From NCBI GenBank assembly GCA_023014335.1, contig JAECYW010000028.1:558001-622000 (forward strand): 64,000 bases of DNA, read 5' to 3'. The translations under genes were made by a program, and so were the position numbers. The notes beneath the pieces were generated by a model. The model was not told the DNA's origin, ran no database searches, and was given only the letters and a program-made list of their open reading frames with translations. The DNA comes from Galerina marginata. Taxonomy: Eukaryota > Basidiomycota > Agaricomycetes > Agaricales > Galerinaceae. Position 1 is the first letter of the stretch, and each line of letters starts with the position of its first letter. Of this stretch, positions 12,152-24,339 are shown piece by piece.

Positions 12152-13140
12152 CCGTGTAACTTTATAGCAGAGAATGCCGCGTCAACCAATTAAAGGGCAT
12201 GCAGCCGCATTCGTACAAATGAACACGAAGAAGAACGTCAGCGTCTATCTCCCTCCTGGAGCGACCAATGACTTCCCAGTCACGAGGCAGGTGTCCAGGA
12301 AGCATGGAATCGCTGCCTGCATGTGTATGAACCACGCTTCTGGAGGGGCGATTTTTACACGGCTGCGCACGGGGCAACTATCATCGGTGTTAACAAGTTC
12401 TCAGTGTTAACGTTGATCCTCTCAGTCGATTAAATTTTTTCCTCCCTATTCTCATTCCCAAACCAGACATGCATCAAGACCTTTGCTTTTTTAGACTGTG
12501 GCTCCTCAGGCTCCGACGTCGATGACGCCTTCGCCAAACGACATTCTTTACCTCGCTCTGCCAAACCGGAACTCCTGTTCCTATTGACGATTGAGCTTGA
12601 ACTTCCGGTCTATTAACTCACGACACCATTACCGATTTTCAAGTTTGCCATCACAAGGACGTTATTCGATCTGGAATCGTTAAGCACATTGTCCCTTATA
12701 ATTATATTCTAATAACCTTGATCACCGACCCCGCATTCAAACTTGCTAGCCGTGCAAATTTGCCTGGTGCAGACGACTTGTACGTAAAGCAGTATCAACA
12801 ACTCTTCCAGTCAGCTGCGAAGATAGCCGCCAACTTAATTGGTTGATATTACAAGTATCTCAAATTGGGCTCAGCTAGCAACAACGCTAATCTACTCGGG
12901 TGAAAACCAAGCCGAAGCGACGAGGACATTTCCGAGTCGAAGAGATCGTTAGTCTTCTGCTGGCCGAGTTGTCTATCCTCCTCAGCAAGTCCAAGCCCGC
13001 CAAACGTAAGTCCTGTCAAAAAATGCTGATTTTGTGGGCTGATCATCGAGCCAGTCATGGAACATCTCAAACTCTTTGTCGCCCGCATCATATGGCTACG
13101 GAGAAAGCCCAGCTCTGGCCAGAACTCGTGTTCCTATAGT
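12152..13140 (+). pseudogene. CHC1: Clathrin heavy chain fragments, set 1
   Basis: Three disconnected stretches of clathrin heavy chain (CHC) occur in order. Near 12170-12320 is the end of the N-terminal propeller (GHAAAF, ATNDFPV, SRKHGI). Near 12740-12840 is the linker (KLASRANLPGADDLYVKQYQ followed by a deleted AAKIAAN). Near 12960-13135 is the C-terminal heavy-chain repeat ([12 protein letters not shown], retained intron starting GTAAGT, then ATEKAQLWPELVFL). A full CHC has about 1,700 residues, so most of it is missing, and stops and deletions lie between the pieces. The retained intron shows a DNA-level copy. The last piece matches 28255-28480 on the other strand closely. Not functional. 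Confidence 0.8.
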
Positions 13141-14461
13141 ACGCAACAACGCAGCGGAACCGCAGCGGTCCTCTTCGGGCAATAAGGAGAGCGTACAATA
13201 AGTCGGCATCGAAAGGAGGCGACGTCGGCTGCCGTTCGATCTTGTCGCCGTTGTGCATACGAGCAGCAAATGTACGTTGCTGCCGCTCATTGTCGTAACG
13301 TCCAATCGAGTCGGAACAGCAGCCTCGACTGCTTCCGGTTATTGCAGCCACCGGCTTCGCTGTCAATGCTGATAGCAATTTATGCGGAATCTGGAGGGAG
13401 AGGGGAGGAGGTATCGTCTGGCGAGATGGATGGCAGCAATGAAAAATAGATACATGGGCACAATGGCAGGCACGGACGCCTACCGAATCAATAACGTTAG
13501 CCCAAAGTTGGACAGCAGTCTCAATTACTTCCAGTTGTCGCTGCTGCCGTCGTCATTGCCAGTGATTCTTCCTGTCTTTGCCATCCTCGCGTACGGTTGT
13601 GGAAAGGCTGCGTCATTTGTGGGAGGCTTGCCGAATTCATATCGTTAGCGGTAGACGACATTGGTGTTCATTTGGTTGGTTGGGAAATTAAGCACTGTGC
13701 GGTTGATACATGGAGCATTCTTTGCACTTGAGTACAGCCACCCGGTGCGAGGCAAATGTGAAGTTTCTGATAGGTCCTGTACTGGGCCTCCTTTCGCAAT
13801 CCTTTCGTTTTACTCACAGGAGATTTACGTGCTTTTGTCAAATGGTTTTGTACTGTTAATTCATGCTGACTGCAACTTCACGGCTCGTGGTCGTCGATTG
13901 TCACCCTTGATGTCAACCCTGATTCAGCATTCCTCTTCATTGCTCTCTCCCAATCCCCAGCAAAATTGCTAGGTAAGTCTTATTTTTCCATTATATGGCT
14001 GTTCTAATGACTTTGATACTGTCCAGGCGGCCATGATGTTATAAATGGATCGGTGCCGTGCACCCTGTCATATTCCTTGTCCCTCTCGTTTGTTTTCCTC
14101 TTATCACCAGGTCATAGCACCGTATGCGACACATCACTCTTCCATACTCCAACATCCAGTACTAAAAATGGATTTGTCATGCAATGGCAAGTAAAAGACG
14201 AGTACTGCCACGCGTGTGGCCCACAAAACAAGTGGAATAGGAAACGCATGCGCATCGATTCACGACTCACCTCACGTCGCTGAGTCAATGAGTGCCAGTG
14301 ACGTCCGGACGCCGGTCCACGGCCTTCAGGGCTCGCGGCGTGATAACGGATTCGTGCTTGTTCGCGCTCGTTCATATCATAGAGCCTTCAAAAGACATCG
14401 AGTTAGTTAAAAAGTAAATATTGACGCACAAAGTAAAACCAGACGCGAATAACATGGTCTT
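13141..14461. other. No recognised gene
   Basis: Only short overlapping open frames on both strands are seen here. None has a recognisable motif or a convincing intron pattern. Flanking CHC fragments suggest rearranged intergenic DNA. Confidence 0.4.
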
Positions 14462-14640
14462 GCCAGCCATTTGTAAGTATCGTGTTCGCCCGCATCGTTG
14501 GTAATTTCAATGACCTCTGGGAAGTCGGAGGGATTTTGTGCCTCGATTACTTGGACTCGGACGCGTACGGGACCATATGCATCAAGCTGTGCTCTACTCC
14601 AGCAGGCATGTCAGCAGATCCCACACTATTTGCGCAGCAA
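14462..14640 (-). pseudogene. CHC1: Clathrin heavy chain fragment (minus), badly decayed
   Basis: On the minus strand the translation IEAQNPSDFPEVIEITNDAG aligns with the CHC segment YIKAEDPSNFAEVIEIANHAGKH. The same segment appears better preserved at 28700-28800. It lies 1.3 kb from the plus-strand CHC pieces and in the opposite orientation, so an inversion or an independent capture is implied. Confidence 0.6.
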
Positions 14641-14689
14641 ACTGGGTTCGTTATGGTTTATTTTCAACTGTGACGGCTATCTTTTCGAT

Positions 14690-14855
14690 GGAGTTGAACG
14701 AACTACAAACGAATGATATGGAGGACCCGCTTGAGCACGAGAGTGAGGGCCGAAACGAAGTAGAAAATCTGAAACAAGACGGTATTTAAAATTTGAACTA
14801 TATTCACGTTGGTTCGTTTGGCTGACATTTTCGTAGAAATTTCAGAGTAAGTACG
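14690..14855 (+). repeat. Upstream region of the JmjC gene, duplicated in inverse at about 41565-41710
   Basis: Words such as CCCGCTTGAGCACGAGAGTG, GGCCGAAACGAAGTAGAAA and TGAAACAAGACGGTATT occur here and, reverse-complemented, at 41565-41710. The homology continues into the first coding exon of the gene starting at 14856. This stretch probably contains the promoter and 5' leader of that gene. No clear TATA box was picked out. Confidence 0.6.
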
Positions 14856-17800
14856 ATGGCTCCGCTCCCAGATTTTGCGGTGCTAACGCTCGCGAAGGAT
14901 AAGGCGTTGCTCTATTGTCCTGGCTGCCTTCCCCTGGCGGACGAACAAGATTACAGGGGGTCAGTTATTTCGTACACTTTATAAGGAAGACGATTTCGTA
15001 ATGGTTAGTCCCCTTTTTGATACTTACAGTACTTATGCCCATCCATTTGCTGTAATGCCCAGCCACTCGCACTTAAAATCGATCACACCTTTGCGACCAT
15101 CAACAACGCCTCCCAATTTGACCTTGCAGAATTAAGATATCTAGTCCATCCGAACCCTCTTATAAAACGCGTGGGTCCTACTAGAAACACAGTCGTGAAA
15201 GCTTTTTCTTTGATGGTATCACTGCGTATCTTGGATATAGCAGCCAAACTTAAAGATGATTGCGAGGACATTGACGTATTAAAGCACACAAAGTTGGTGC
15301 ACCCACATCCGCCAAACAAAGTAGGTTTCAATTGATGTCCGTGCCATGTTGAATACCACATTCTCTAGGTTTGGGATCGAGTATTTTCGGATTGGACCCA
15401 GATTCTAAAGGACTGCCGTGATGCCATTAATAAAATCTCAAACCTCCAGCCAGAGTCGACAGAACTTTTTCAAGAAAATGACTTGCGGGCTTTGCTCCGA
15501 TATGCCTTAGATATACGACACGCAGATCGAGCAATCGTCATCCTACGAAATTTCTATCTGGCTGCTGCCTCAATAACAATATTGGTCAGTAAGCTCAAAG
15601 GTCAGCCTATCGACATCGTACCCGAAATACCGGACAAAGCAGCCCCTTTTTTTCAAGCAATCATCGAGTCCGTTTTTTCCCCATCTTAAGCTCCTATTCT
15701 AACATCCGCTCTTCAGGGCAGTCAAGTCTTCCCATCCGGATGCAATGGATGTGGATAGGGAATCCGATACAGTTGCGTTGGAAGACTGCCTAGGGACTGA
15801 CCTGGCGAACTCTAAGCACAACATGCGTACGGTCTTAGCGTTGGCAGCCATGATATCCCCGTTTTATCTGCTGACGAGTATTCAACTCGTAACGACTACT
15901 TGCGACAAGAAAGAGTTGCTTTTGGTATGTTTTTCAACCAAAACGTTATCCAAAAATCATAAAATATTTCATAGCATGCAAAAGCGCTTGGAAATAATCG
16001 CCCTGATATTGTCGATCAATGCGAAATGAAACTATGGAAAAGATTGTTTAATGTAGCCCAGGGGAAAGAAAGCCCTTTCATTGCTTTGAAAGGCTTCTTA
16101 GGGGATCTAGACTGGGATGCTATCAATTTGGCGACAGACTCATCTTGGTTCCAGTCCTGTAAGCATTTTCTTACAGCTCATCTTCATGTCAAACTCAAAT
16201 ATTATTTCAGCATTTAAGAATGTCACAATGTCAGAATTCACTCAACTGGAACCTTGTTCCCCTGTTCCGGAATCGTGGACGCTGGCGAATATCAGCCGTC
16301 GTAAGTGCTAATAGCCGGTCTACTGGGATACTATATACTGAACCTCTCTGTAGCTGGTGAGGAGGATGAAATTGGTAAGTTGCAACTTGCAATCAACTAC
16401 ACAATGACAGTAATGGGGAAGCTATTGAAGAACCCCAGGGATCAACACCCAATAGCATGCACAATGCGTCAGCCCAATTCCCGGAAAGTATGCCTGGGAC
16501 TCAAGATGGAGAGGCCGCCACGGCTGGGCCGGCCAAAACCCCAAAAGTCATCCTTACCTTACCAGATCCACCTGTAAGTGGATATTAGCATGGGCTATCT
16601 CTTGAAACTCATTGCCACAAGCCAAAGGACAAGCCGAAACCCAAGGACAAGCCGAAACCCAAGGACAAGCCGAAACCCAAGGACAAGCCGAAACCCAAGG
16701 ACAAGAACAAGCCGAAACCTAAGGACAAGTCGTCATCGAGCCAATTCAACACCGATAATTCTCGATTATTTGAATTACCGGCCAGAGTTGAGCGCACTCT
16801 GTCTCTTGACGCGAAGTATATCTCCGTTGATGTTAAAGAATTTGAGGTCTGTGATATTATCTTATCAGCAAACCCGGTATTTACATTATTTGTAGGCCCC
16901 GCGTCCAAATGCAACACTTAACATGGAACACAATGGGGTAAGTTGATTACTACCTACCTACCTTGGATAGATAACAAAGACAGCTACGCAGACTCATTCG
17001 CATCCGGATCGTGGCCCTTTCATTGCTTACACTGCGAAAGGAGACGCCGTCGAAGTGCAGCCAAAACTTCATGTATGTTTTGTGTTATCGAGAGCTATCT
17101 TATTCAAGTTAAAACTTTTCCTCAGTCAATTGATGACGTTCATATATTATACAACTATATGGACGCAGCTCAGAGAACCTATCACAACGGAAAGCCTTCT
17201 TTCTCATCTGACCCCAAATCCTCAAGCATCCAGATCGTTTCTAATGATTACTTCACTGCCAAAAACTCATCACTCCTTTTGAATTCTATCCAGAACAAAA
17301 TACTTGTTGTTACCGAATGCCCTTCAATGGTCTCTGGGTTTGATGAAGACAGCTTGTCAGAGCTCAGAGATTTAGATCACGTTTTGGACATGCAGGGTAA
17401 GTCAAGCAGCGAGTCACAAGAAACTAATACCGATGACTTGCAGACAATTCTTACCCATTGACGGATGGCGATGGCCAGAAAAAGCTGAAGCAAGGGACCT
17501 TGCAGATGCTCCTCGATGCGGCTCGAGACCCTAATGGAAAAATCCTCAACTGCCTTGATATCCCGATGGGTTTAAACGGTGCTTATCCGACGCCTCTGTC
17601 CAGTGAAACCAAGGCGTGGACCTCAACAGACGGACTTCCATACTGCAAGTTTGACACCCTCCCCGCAGATTTCCTTCGATGGGGTCTTGCTGCAACAGCT
17701 GGCGCCTTTCATCACTGGCATGTCGACAACGTAGGGGTGGGAACTTTCATTGAAGTTGGATTTGGGGGAAAACTCATGTTTTTTGGAAAACCTCGAGCTG

Positions 17801-19078
17801 AAAGCACTAGAAACCTGGGATCTATCGACATCTTTCTTGAAAATTTTCACCCAATTGATGGTCCAAATAATGAATGGGAAGTTGAGGCGATACTCTTATT
17901 ACAAGGAGACAAAGTGTAAGTGGATGTCATTGTAAATTGATATACCACGTTTGAAGTTCTTACTTTAGCTTCTTTGGACCCAATACGCCCCATGCTGTTT
18001 ATACTACTGAACATGCGATTTGTTTTGGAGGACACTTCATTGCGTCTACAACCATGACCAAAACTCTGATTGGCGTCGTCCATACCTTCACATGCTCGTC
18101 GCTTATTTCCAACACTGCTCCAGTTCTTCGTCGAGACCTTTTGCACAGATTACTCGTATTCTTTCATCGGACGCTCGTGGACGGATGCAAAGTTCAGGAT
18201 AGCAAAACTCGAGCCCATGTTCCTTCGATTTCAAACATGGAATCTATTATCAACATTCTCTCGGCATGTGCTCTCGGAATTTTCATGAATATTCTTTCAA
18301 CGGAAACTTATGACCTGCCTGTCGGCGAAGACGAAACGGATGTTGCGGTCCTCAATCTTCATACGGCAAGATACCTCCGCTGGGATTTGAATGCGTTGAC
18401 TGGCTACGAGCGGAAGACCTGTATTCATGCTCGATCACAAGCTTGGCATATTATCTACTGGCTTGAGAGGAATTATCAATTCTTCAAAAAAAAAGTCGAC
18501 AATACTCGTGAAGATCTCGATTTCTACGATGACATTGTGGTGCCATTTCTTGGAAACATTGCATGTGCAATTGTTGAATACCACAAAAGAGCGATATCTA
18601 AGAAGGTCGATACTGGAGTCCGACGATCACAATGCTATGTGGAGCAACAGATAAAGGGGTGCTTCAAACAAAACACCGAGATCTTGGCCTGGATTGAACG
18701 CGCAGAGAAAGAAAAGTGGCCTAATATTGTATTCCCCTTCGACAGCTCGATACAAGTTAAAAAAGCAAACAAGCCGAATGTTACTAGTCCAGGTGTGCAA
18801 ACCTCTTTTGTCGTACCACTCAACTTGAACTTCCGATAAGGTTTAGAATGCAAGGGAGAAACTGAATACGATATCAAATATAACAACGGCCGCCAAAACA
18901 ACTGGGTTATATCCGAGGGAGACATCGCTGTACTAATTGACGTCGAAGAATCTGAGGAAGATTCCATGGATGTTGATAACGATAGCGGTGAGGAATCTCT
19001 AGACCTTATTACCAACATTGACTGATGTGTTTTTTAGACTTTGAACTGGGCCCACGTAAACGCAAACGACCAACATAG
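14856..19078 (+). CDS. JmjC-domain (2-oxoglutarate/Fe(II) dioxygenase-like) protein, multi-exon
   Basis: About a dozen short exons read on the plus strand. The JmjC fold lies at about 17640-18060. RWGLAATAGAFHHWHVDNVG holds the HxD iron-binding pair, and FFGPNTPHAVYTTEHAICFG holds the distal histidine. The following FGGHFIASTTMTKTLIGVVH is typical of the JmjC proteins expanded in mushrooms. N-terminal exons (14856-16300) encode helical sequence without a known domain. A KPKPKD repeat lies at about 16621-16735. Family members are nuclear and often called histone demethylase-like, but substrate activity cannot be read from sequence. The last intron probably uses GTGAGG and TTTTTAG, giving the ending DFELGPRKRKRPT at 19078; without it the frame stops at 19025. 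The start is the ATG at 14856 (MAPLPDFAVLT). Most exon borders are inferred. Confidence 0.78.
16621..16735 (+). repeat. 18-base tandem repeat coding KPKPKD
   Basis: The unit AAGCCGAAACCCAAGGAC is repeated about five times with one shortened unit. In the gene's frame it gives alternating Lys-Pro and Lys-Asp, a flexible basic linker between the N-terminal region and the JmjC half. Confidence 0.8.
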
Positions 19079-19368
19079 GGTGATTTCTTGATATCAACCT
19101 GCAGCACATTTTTGCCTTGCGGGCCAACACTGTGGGCGGCATGTATTCGACCCCCTGTGGGTATTGTTTCCGGAACAAACGGAGTGGCGAGCGTGTCCTA
19201 GAAATGTCCTACAATTCAAGAAAACTTGTGAAGATTCCTGAGGTGCTGTTGACGCTGTTCAACAATGCCCCATTCTCCTTCGTGTGGTTTATTCATATTT
19301 AGGAAGTTTTCCACCAATGTACAATTTAAATCATAAGCTACTTAGCGTTACACGAACATATATCCAAA

Positions 19369-19515
19369 AAGTGAGTTCGGATGGCTAAGTTGAAGATGCG
19401 GCGAACGTGGCCCAATGAGTGGCTACATGGCCCACATACCATGGCAGTGGAAGTGGTCGAATAGAGCTCGTTCGCAGCAGCCGGGTAACCGGTAATGAGC
19501 CCTGCATGCAAGAGT
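19369..19515. repeat. Dispersed repeat B, copy 1 (paired with 25969-26125)
   Basis: The segment shares long words with 25969-26125 in the same orientation. Examples are AGTTGAAGATGCGG, CGTGGCCCAATGAG, CATGGCAGTGGAAGTGGTCG and CAGCAGCCGGGTAACCGGTA. On the minus strand both give a frame containing GFITGYPAA. The function is unknown. Confidence 0.7.
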
Positions 19516-19640
19516 GAGAAGTTGAATGGAAAGTGGAGACTGGAAAGTGACGTTGGCTAACAATCCGCAGCTCATGTTGGGTTCAGGAGCGTGTGCCAGA
19601 GCACGGTTTCTTTTTCTGGCGTCACGACACTAGGTTTGTG

Positions 19641-19716
19641 CATGATGGCAGCGGCCTTGCAGGTTCGATCGGCGTGCAGAATCACGTTCAAGTCTGAATA
19701 ATAGCGAAAGTGGACG
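19641..19716. repeat. Dispersed repeat C, copy 1 (paired with 21487-21568)
   Basis: ATGATGGCAGCGGCCTTGCA, GGTTCGATCGGCGTGCAGAA and the following TCTGAATAATA...CGAAAGTGG occur in both places in the same orientation. No gene assignment. Confidence 0.7.
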
Positions 19717-19970
19717 CGGGCGCGGGCGTGGGTAATATAAAGCCGAATTCAAGACAGATGTTGTACTAATAGCACTTCCGACGTTGATTCCAATGACGTT
19801 CAGCAGGGCTTCAATGGTCGCGAGAAGATATCTGGAGCTTGTGATGGAGGTCAGAACCATTGTCCCAAGATGAAAAAGAAAGGGCTTACAGCTCGGCACT
19901 TTGCACCATTCGATGGCCACGACGAACCTCTAGAAATGGGCTTACGATGTCACCATCGTTCTCTTCCCTT

Positions 19971-20045
19971 GCTCTTTTATCCATCCTAGCACAAGGTCTT
20001 GGTGACGTTGTACTCTTGCTTTTATCCATTGTAGCACAAGGTCCC
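19971..20045. repeat. Short imperfect tandem duplication
   Basis: Two adjacent copies share CTTTTATCCAT, TAGCACAAGGTC and an intervening GACGTTGTACTC-like stretch. The spacing is about 45 bases. Confidence 0.5.
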
Positions 20046-20182
20046 GACTCTAAAGGTCCCCTTGCTCTCGTGTAATGTAGTACTCTGATGCAACCGTCCT
20101 CTCGTACTTGCGTTCGTTGGGCTGTCCCATCACAGGGGCTTCTCCATAACCCGAGCCTCGAGGGTTTTCGACGTTGAATGTG

Positions 20183-21150
20183 TTAGAGTGAATCATTGTC
20201 GTTCATAGTGGCAAGTAGGCTGTGAGTTTGTGGGTGTAAGCAGAACAGACTAGACAAAGCCTTTAGCCTGGATCGTCGCGCTTGAGGGCAACTTGGATCC
20301 GTTGATCCACATGGAGAAGAATGGCAAGGTAGACGTAAAGCAGATAAGGAACTGCTTGCGGAGATCACGAAGCCTTAACGGTTGAATTAGTCGCTAAACA
20401 GGGACATAGGAGGCTGGCATTGCTTGAGAACATGCACGGTAATGGCGAGGGCCGCCAGATGAGGAGCATTAGGAACGAGTCCTTCACGTAGTGACGCGGA
20501 CGCAGGTGGGGCAGTGGCCCCCTCTAGTTCTCTTTCGCGTTCAAGCTGAGACTGGAGGCGGCGGTGGGTGTCAATGTCGTCTTTGGTAGATCTATCAGCC
20601 AACATGCTCATCCTCGTAAGGTAGACGGAGAATTAAACTTACGCTGATAATCCCTTTTGACCTGAATGCCCAGACCCACCCGCCCAGGAGAAGCACCTCC
20701 AAAAACACCATCGAGTGCGTGCCCGCCCGCGCCGATTTATGGACATCCGAGTTCGAAGTTAACGGGGAGAAACAACCCTAATCAGGCATAGCGTCTATGT
20801 GCAGTAGGCCTAACCCATCCCACAGCTGCACCCCGCTGGGCTGGAGAGGACGTCTTCGACTTGAATAGTCAAGACTACTTTCCGTGGTAAATCGACATAT
20901 CGACTGAGTCCCCGTTTTGTTTATACTGCGTGCATCAACTGAAGTGGGGAAGGGGCTTCGAATAAGGAGAATGACGACGGAGGATAGACCGCGAGACGCT
21001 CGGGGCGGGAAACACTGTAGACTGTTGGCAGCATATAGCGGGGATAAGAAGGTATCGGAGGATGGAGGAAAGCATCTCCAAAAGGGATATAAGTGCTCGT
21101 GTGGATATAGTCGCAGTAATCCAGGCGCCTTGTTTGCAAATTGAAGGAAG
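20183..21150 (-). repeat. Dispersed repeat A, copy 2 (minus)
   Basis: This is the inverted counterpart of 10690-12010. The minus-strand frame at 20387-20611 reads LADRSTKDDIDTHRRLQSQL and later HLAALAITVHVLKQCQPPMS. Between 20640 and 20760 it reads LDGVFGGASPGRVGLGIQVK before a likely intron. This copy keeps the longest frames of the three, so it is the best one for a family search. Interrupting stops suggest it is also decayed. Confidence 0.55.
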
Positions 21151-21304
21151 CTAGGCGTAAGAGATTGAACTGCCTCAAGTGTTCCAAAGCTTCGTGACAA
21201 TGCGAGTCGTTGTCTTGATTACTGGTCGAGAGAACGGCACCAAAAAAAAAGGGTAAGAAACTACATGAGTTTGCTTGAAAGCCGACGGTAGGTGGGCCTC
21301 CTTT

Positions 21305-21430
21305 AATGACCGAGTATACGATTGATGCTAAATCCGAAGCATTTAACACAGAATGGTTCAGGATAGTAAAAGGGCGCCCACATACCTTGAACAGCTTCGT
21401 CACCTGCGGAATAGCATCCACAGTTTCATC
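21305..21430 (-). repeat. Dispersed repeat D, copy 1 (paired with 38346-38455)
   Basis: GAGTATACGATTGATGCTA, CATCTAACACAGAATGGTTC-like words and AAAGGGCGCCCACATACCTT occur in both. On the minus strand both give a splice-like AAGGTATG followed by frames with DASD(L/V)ASIVYS. They look like copies of one exon edge of an unidentified gene. Confidence 0.6.
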
Positions 21431-21486
21431 GAATTCCATGTGAAAAGTGTTTCCGCTAAGATTCAAAGTGGTAAAATGTCCTTGAT

Positions 21487-21568
21487 GTTTAAGAGGGATG
21501 ATGGCAGCGGCCTTGCAGGTTCGATCGGCGTGCAGAATCGAAATCGTTCAATTCTGAATAATAACGAA
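21487..21568. repeat. Dispersed repeat C, copy 2
   Basis: See the partner at 19641-19716. The match begins at GATGATGGCAGCGGCCTTGC and fades after CGAAAGTGG. Confidence 0.7.
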
Positions 21569-22160
21569 AGTGGTGACCAATTTAAGTGTCGAAGATCCAC
21601 TCCGTACCGCCTTCGGTTGACCATAGCGTCTGTGTGGAGTACGTGTAAGTATTACGAATGAGCGGGGAACATTTCAATTAAAATTCTCGTACTATGTTGG
21701 GAGATGACCATGTTGGAGAAAATTCAGGTGGGTGACGCAGATGGCGTTGAGCTTACTTGGTTCGCAAGAAACGTTCTCCAACCTCTACAGCCGTATCCTC
21801 TGCTGTCAGTGGTTGTGCCAAAATAGTTGCCGCCATTTTTGTGGGGTTGGCGTGAGTTGGCCCAGCTGTGGAATGAGGGTCAAGAGGGAGATCTCAGGTG
21901 GAGGAAACACGAAGTTACTTAGTTAGTTTTCCCGAGCGTTGCGGCGTTTGGCATTTCAATTTGCAATTGGGGCCATCATGTGATGACTTTCCAATTTGAG
22001 ATTATTCGGCGGAAACTCAGTGGGCGCGTCGAACTGTACACCCACCGCCTCCGACGTTAGCTGTGTAATTTGGACCGCCCACGACTTTAACCACGCTCTG
22101 TGTATCCGTGTCATCCGGATTCTTCTAAGGCAACGGAGTCAACTCAACCTGCTAGCAAAA

Positions 22161-23187
22161 ATGAACTCTGCAAAAACAACTGGGCTTGTCCAAAACATGC
22201 GAGGTTAGTTAATTATTCTCCTCTAGGCAAAAATATATTCAAAGCCTCACTGCAGTACCCGTTGAAGTGTTCAGCCATATTTTGAAGATTTTTGCATCTG
22301 GGTCTGACAACGCCGCCGACCATCTCAATTCCATCCGACTTGTCCACCCATATACACGCATAGCCTTGAAGCACTCCACGGTTTCTGATCTCAGAAGTAA
22401 CTCGGACATCCTTTCTCTTTTTGAGATGGTCAAGAATTTTTACGACATCGTCACCTTAAGCATCGGAGCCACATTTGGCGACATGGTTGCTCTCCAAACA
22501 TTCATTCCAATTGATGTGAATGCATTCAATAAGCTTGGGTCTTTGTTTGAGATGCTAGACCTGGAAGAGCTGAATATTATCTGTGTCTGTGGCTCCCAAT
22601 CCGGTCCAGATTTCATGCACAGCCTATCTCGATGGGCATCGGCACTTAGATCATTGAGGATCATCAGAATAAAATTTGACTGGCAGGTTAAAGAGGTATG
22701 CACTGGCTGGCTGAATCAGATTTGAAATTTGTTCGCTGATAGGTTCAAGTTTAAAAAATCAGGACACAGAAACCCATGGACTGGACCTCGATGGTCACAG
22801 TGTATCCGTAAATTTTGCAATATTGAAGTTGTGGTCATCAAAACTCCCTTGATCCTAGTTACAGATGACTTTGATACTGAGAAGAGCTGGGTTGAAGGAT
22901 GGGCAAAACATTTAACAAGGCTTAGTCGAGTGTATCTGAATCATAGCTACGACGAGGATGCCTGTGTCGCTGGACCATTTGACATTGGCAACAGAAGAGT
23001 CTATTACCGTTCCCCCAATGGTGAATGGATGCATCATGACTGGAGCGGTGAAATTAACAATACACCATTTATCCCTCGTCGTTTGTTGCCAAAGTTGACT
23101 CATAGAGATGATCAAGACCCTTTTGACAGTGATGAAGAAGTTGGTGGTTGGTCTGATGAAGAAGGTGGTGGTTTGTTGGATCAATGA
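22161..23187 (+). CDS. F-box/LRR-like protein, possibly broken by an in-frame stop
   Basis: Exon 1 (22161-22203) gives MNSAKTTGLVQNMR. After a 52-bp intron, exon 2 opens with VPVEVFSHILKIFASGS, the usual start of an F-box-like helix pair (LPxEIxxxI) in mushroom F-box proteins. Leucine-rich sequence follows. The second half reads WSQCIRKFCNIEVVVIKTPL and ends with an acidic, glycine-rich tail at 23187. F-box proteins generally link substrates to SCF ubiquitin ligases. The two halves are in the same frame but are separated by a TGA at 22723-22725. The best-looking intron there (22696-22742, 47 bp) would shift the frame by one. This may be a pseudogene, or the intron may use an unusual acceptor. 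Confidence 0.6.
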
Positions 23188-24339
23188 TGTTACAAATATC
23201 TGTGGAATAATTTATATTACAGGTGTTGTGGCACACCACACACAGCTTTCATGCAAAGCTGTATCTAACCTGAGTCTTGAGATGTGACTTTAAAAAATTC
23301 TAAATTGAAAGCTAGGCCTACCATCTGCTGCAGTGTGTGCTTGCAGATGTGCCAGTGTTCTCATGCAAGGTAAAGCAGGGCACAGAGGTTGTTGAATGTC
23401 AACAGCAGCAAACTGAGGGAGAGACAGCACATGTGCTTATCACTTGAGTATAAAACCATAGAAAATGTCAGATAATGTAGCTAAATCAATGTGGCTGGAT
23501 GGCTACAAAATGCGGCAATAGCAAAGACAGAGACATTCTTGAAAGAGGGTTTGTGTCAAAGATAAAGGTGACGAAAGGTAAACTAATGGACGGTGTAGAA
23601 CACAGGAAATATGTGCGAATGTGTGGGAAAGAGATGTCGAAAGAGGTAGAGCTCAGTCCTGAGGTGCAGTTGAGGCAGATGTCGATGGCGACAGCGAGGG
23701 CCGGGTGACCGGTGACCCTTCTGTCGATAATGGGGGTGCGGATGGATGAGGAGTTATTCCGACAGGCATGGCAGTGGAAGGAGGAGGAACCTCGGATGCA
23801 GGTCTGTCCACCTCGATCTTCGAGGCAGACTTATGACCAGTCAACGGCAATGACAATCCTTGTTCCTTCTTCACCTGAGATTCCACTCCCACCTCAATAT
23901 CCCCGTCTATCTCCGGAGCCGGCGCTGACGACAAGATCGAAGTCAATCTCGACCTCATCCTCACAGTATCTCACACCGTCCACAGAAGAGATCGACTTAC
24001 TGCAATATCAACGACGGCGCTGGCAGTGAAGACTCTGGTGTTTGAGACGCAGTGGCCTGGCAGACCTCACAGTAAGCCAGCATTGACACGGTGGAAGGGC
24101 CTGCGTGTCTCCTTGCAATTGGGCGGGTGCAGCTGTGGCTTTGCTTGCGCTTCCAAACAGTCGCTGCGGAAAGAAGGTGGTGGGTGCGCGAGCTTGAGAA
24201 AACGAGGTCCCAGTCGCCAACAATGGCTAAGGTGCAGGTGTTAGGAGAAGTGTTTGGCAAGATTTCAGACGACGTTTGGTCCGACGCCGATGCGAGGTTG
24301 AGAGTAACGCGGATGCAGGCAGGATAACAACGGCTGTCT
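23188..24339. other. No recognised gene; low-complexity and degenerate sequence
   Basis: Open frames exist on both strands (for example minus 23653-23964, rich in Pro and Ser), but none shows a recognisable domain. Stretches such as repeated CTGTGTGTGC and TGTGGCACACC look non-coding. Confidence 0.35.

Noticed and set aside
16621..16735. Regular short repeats, considered as a CRISPR array
   Set aside because: Units are contiguous, without spacers, in a coding frame, in a eukaryote.
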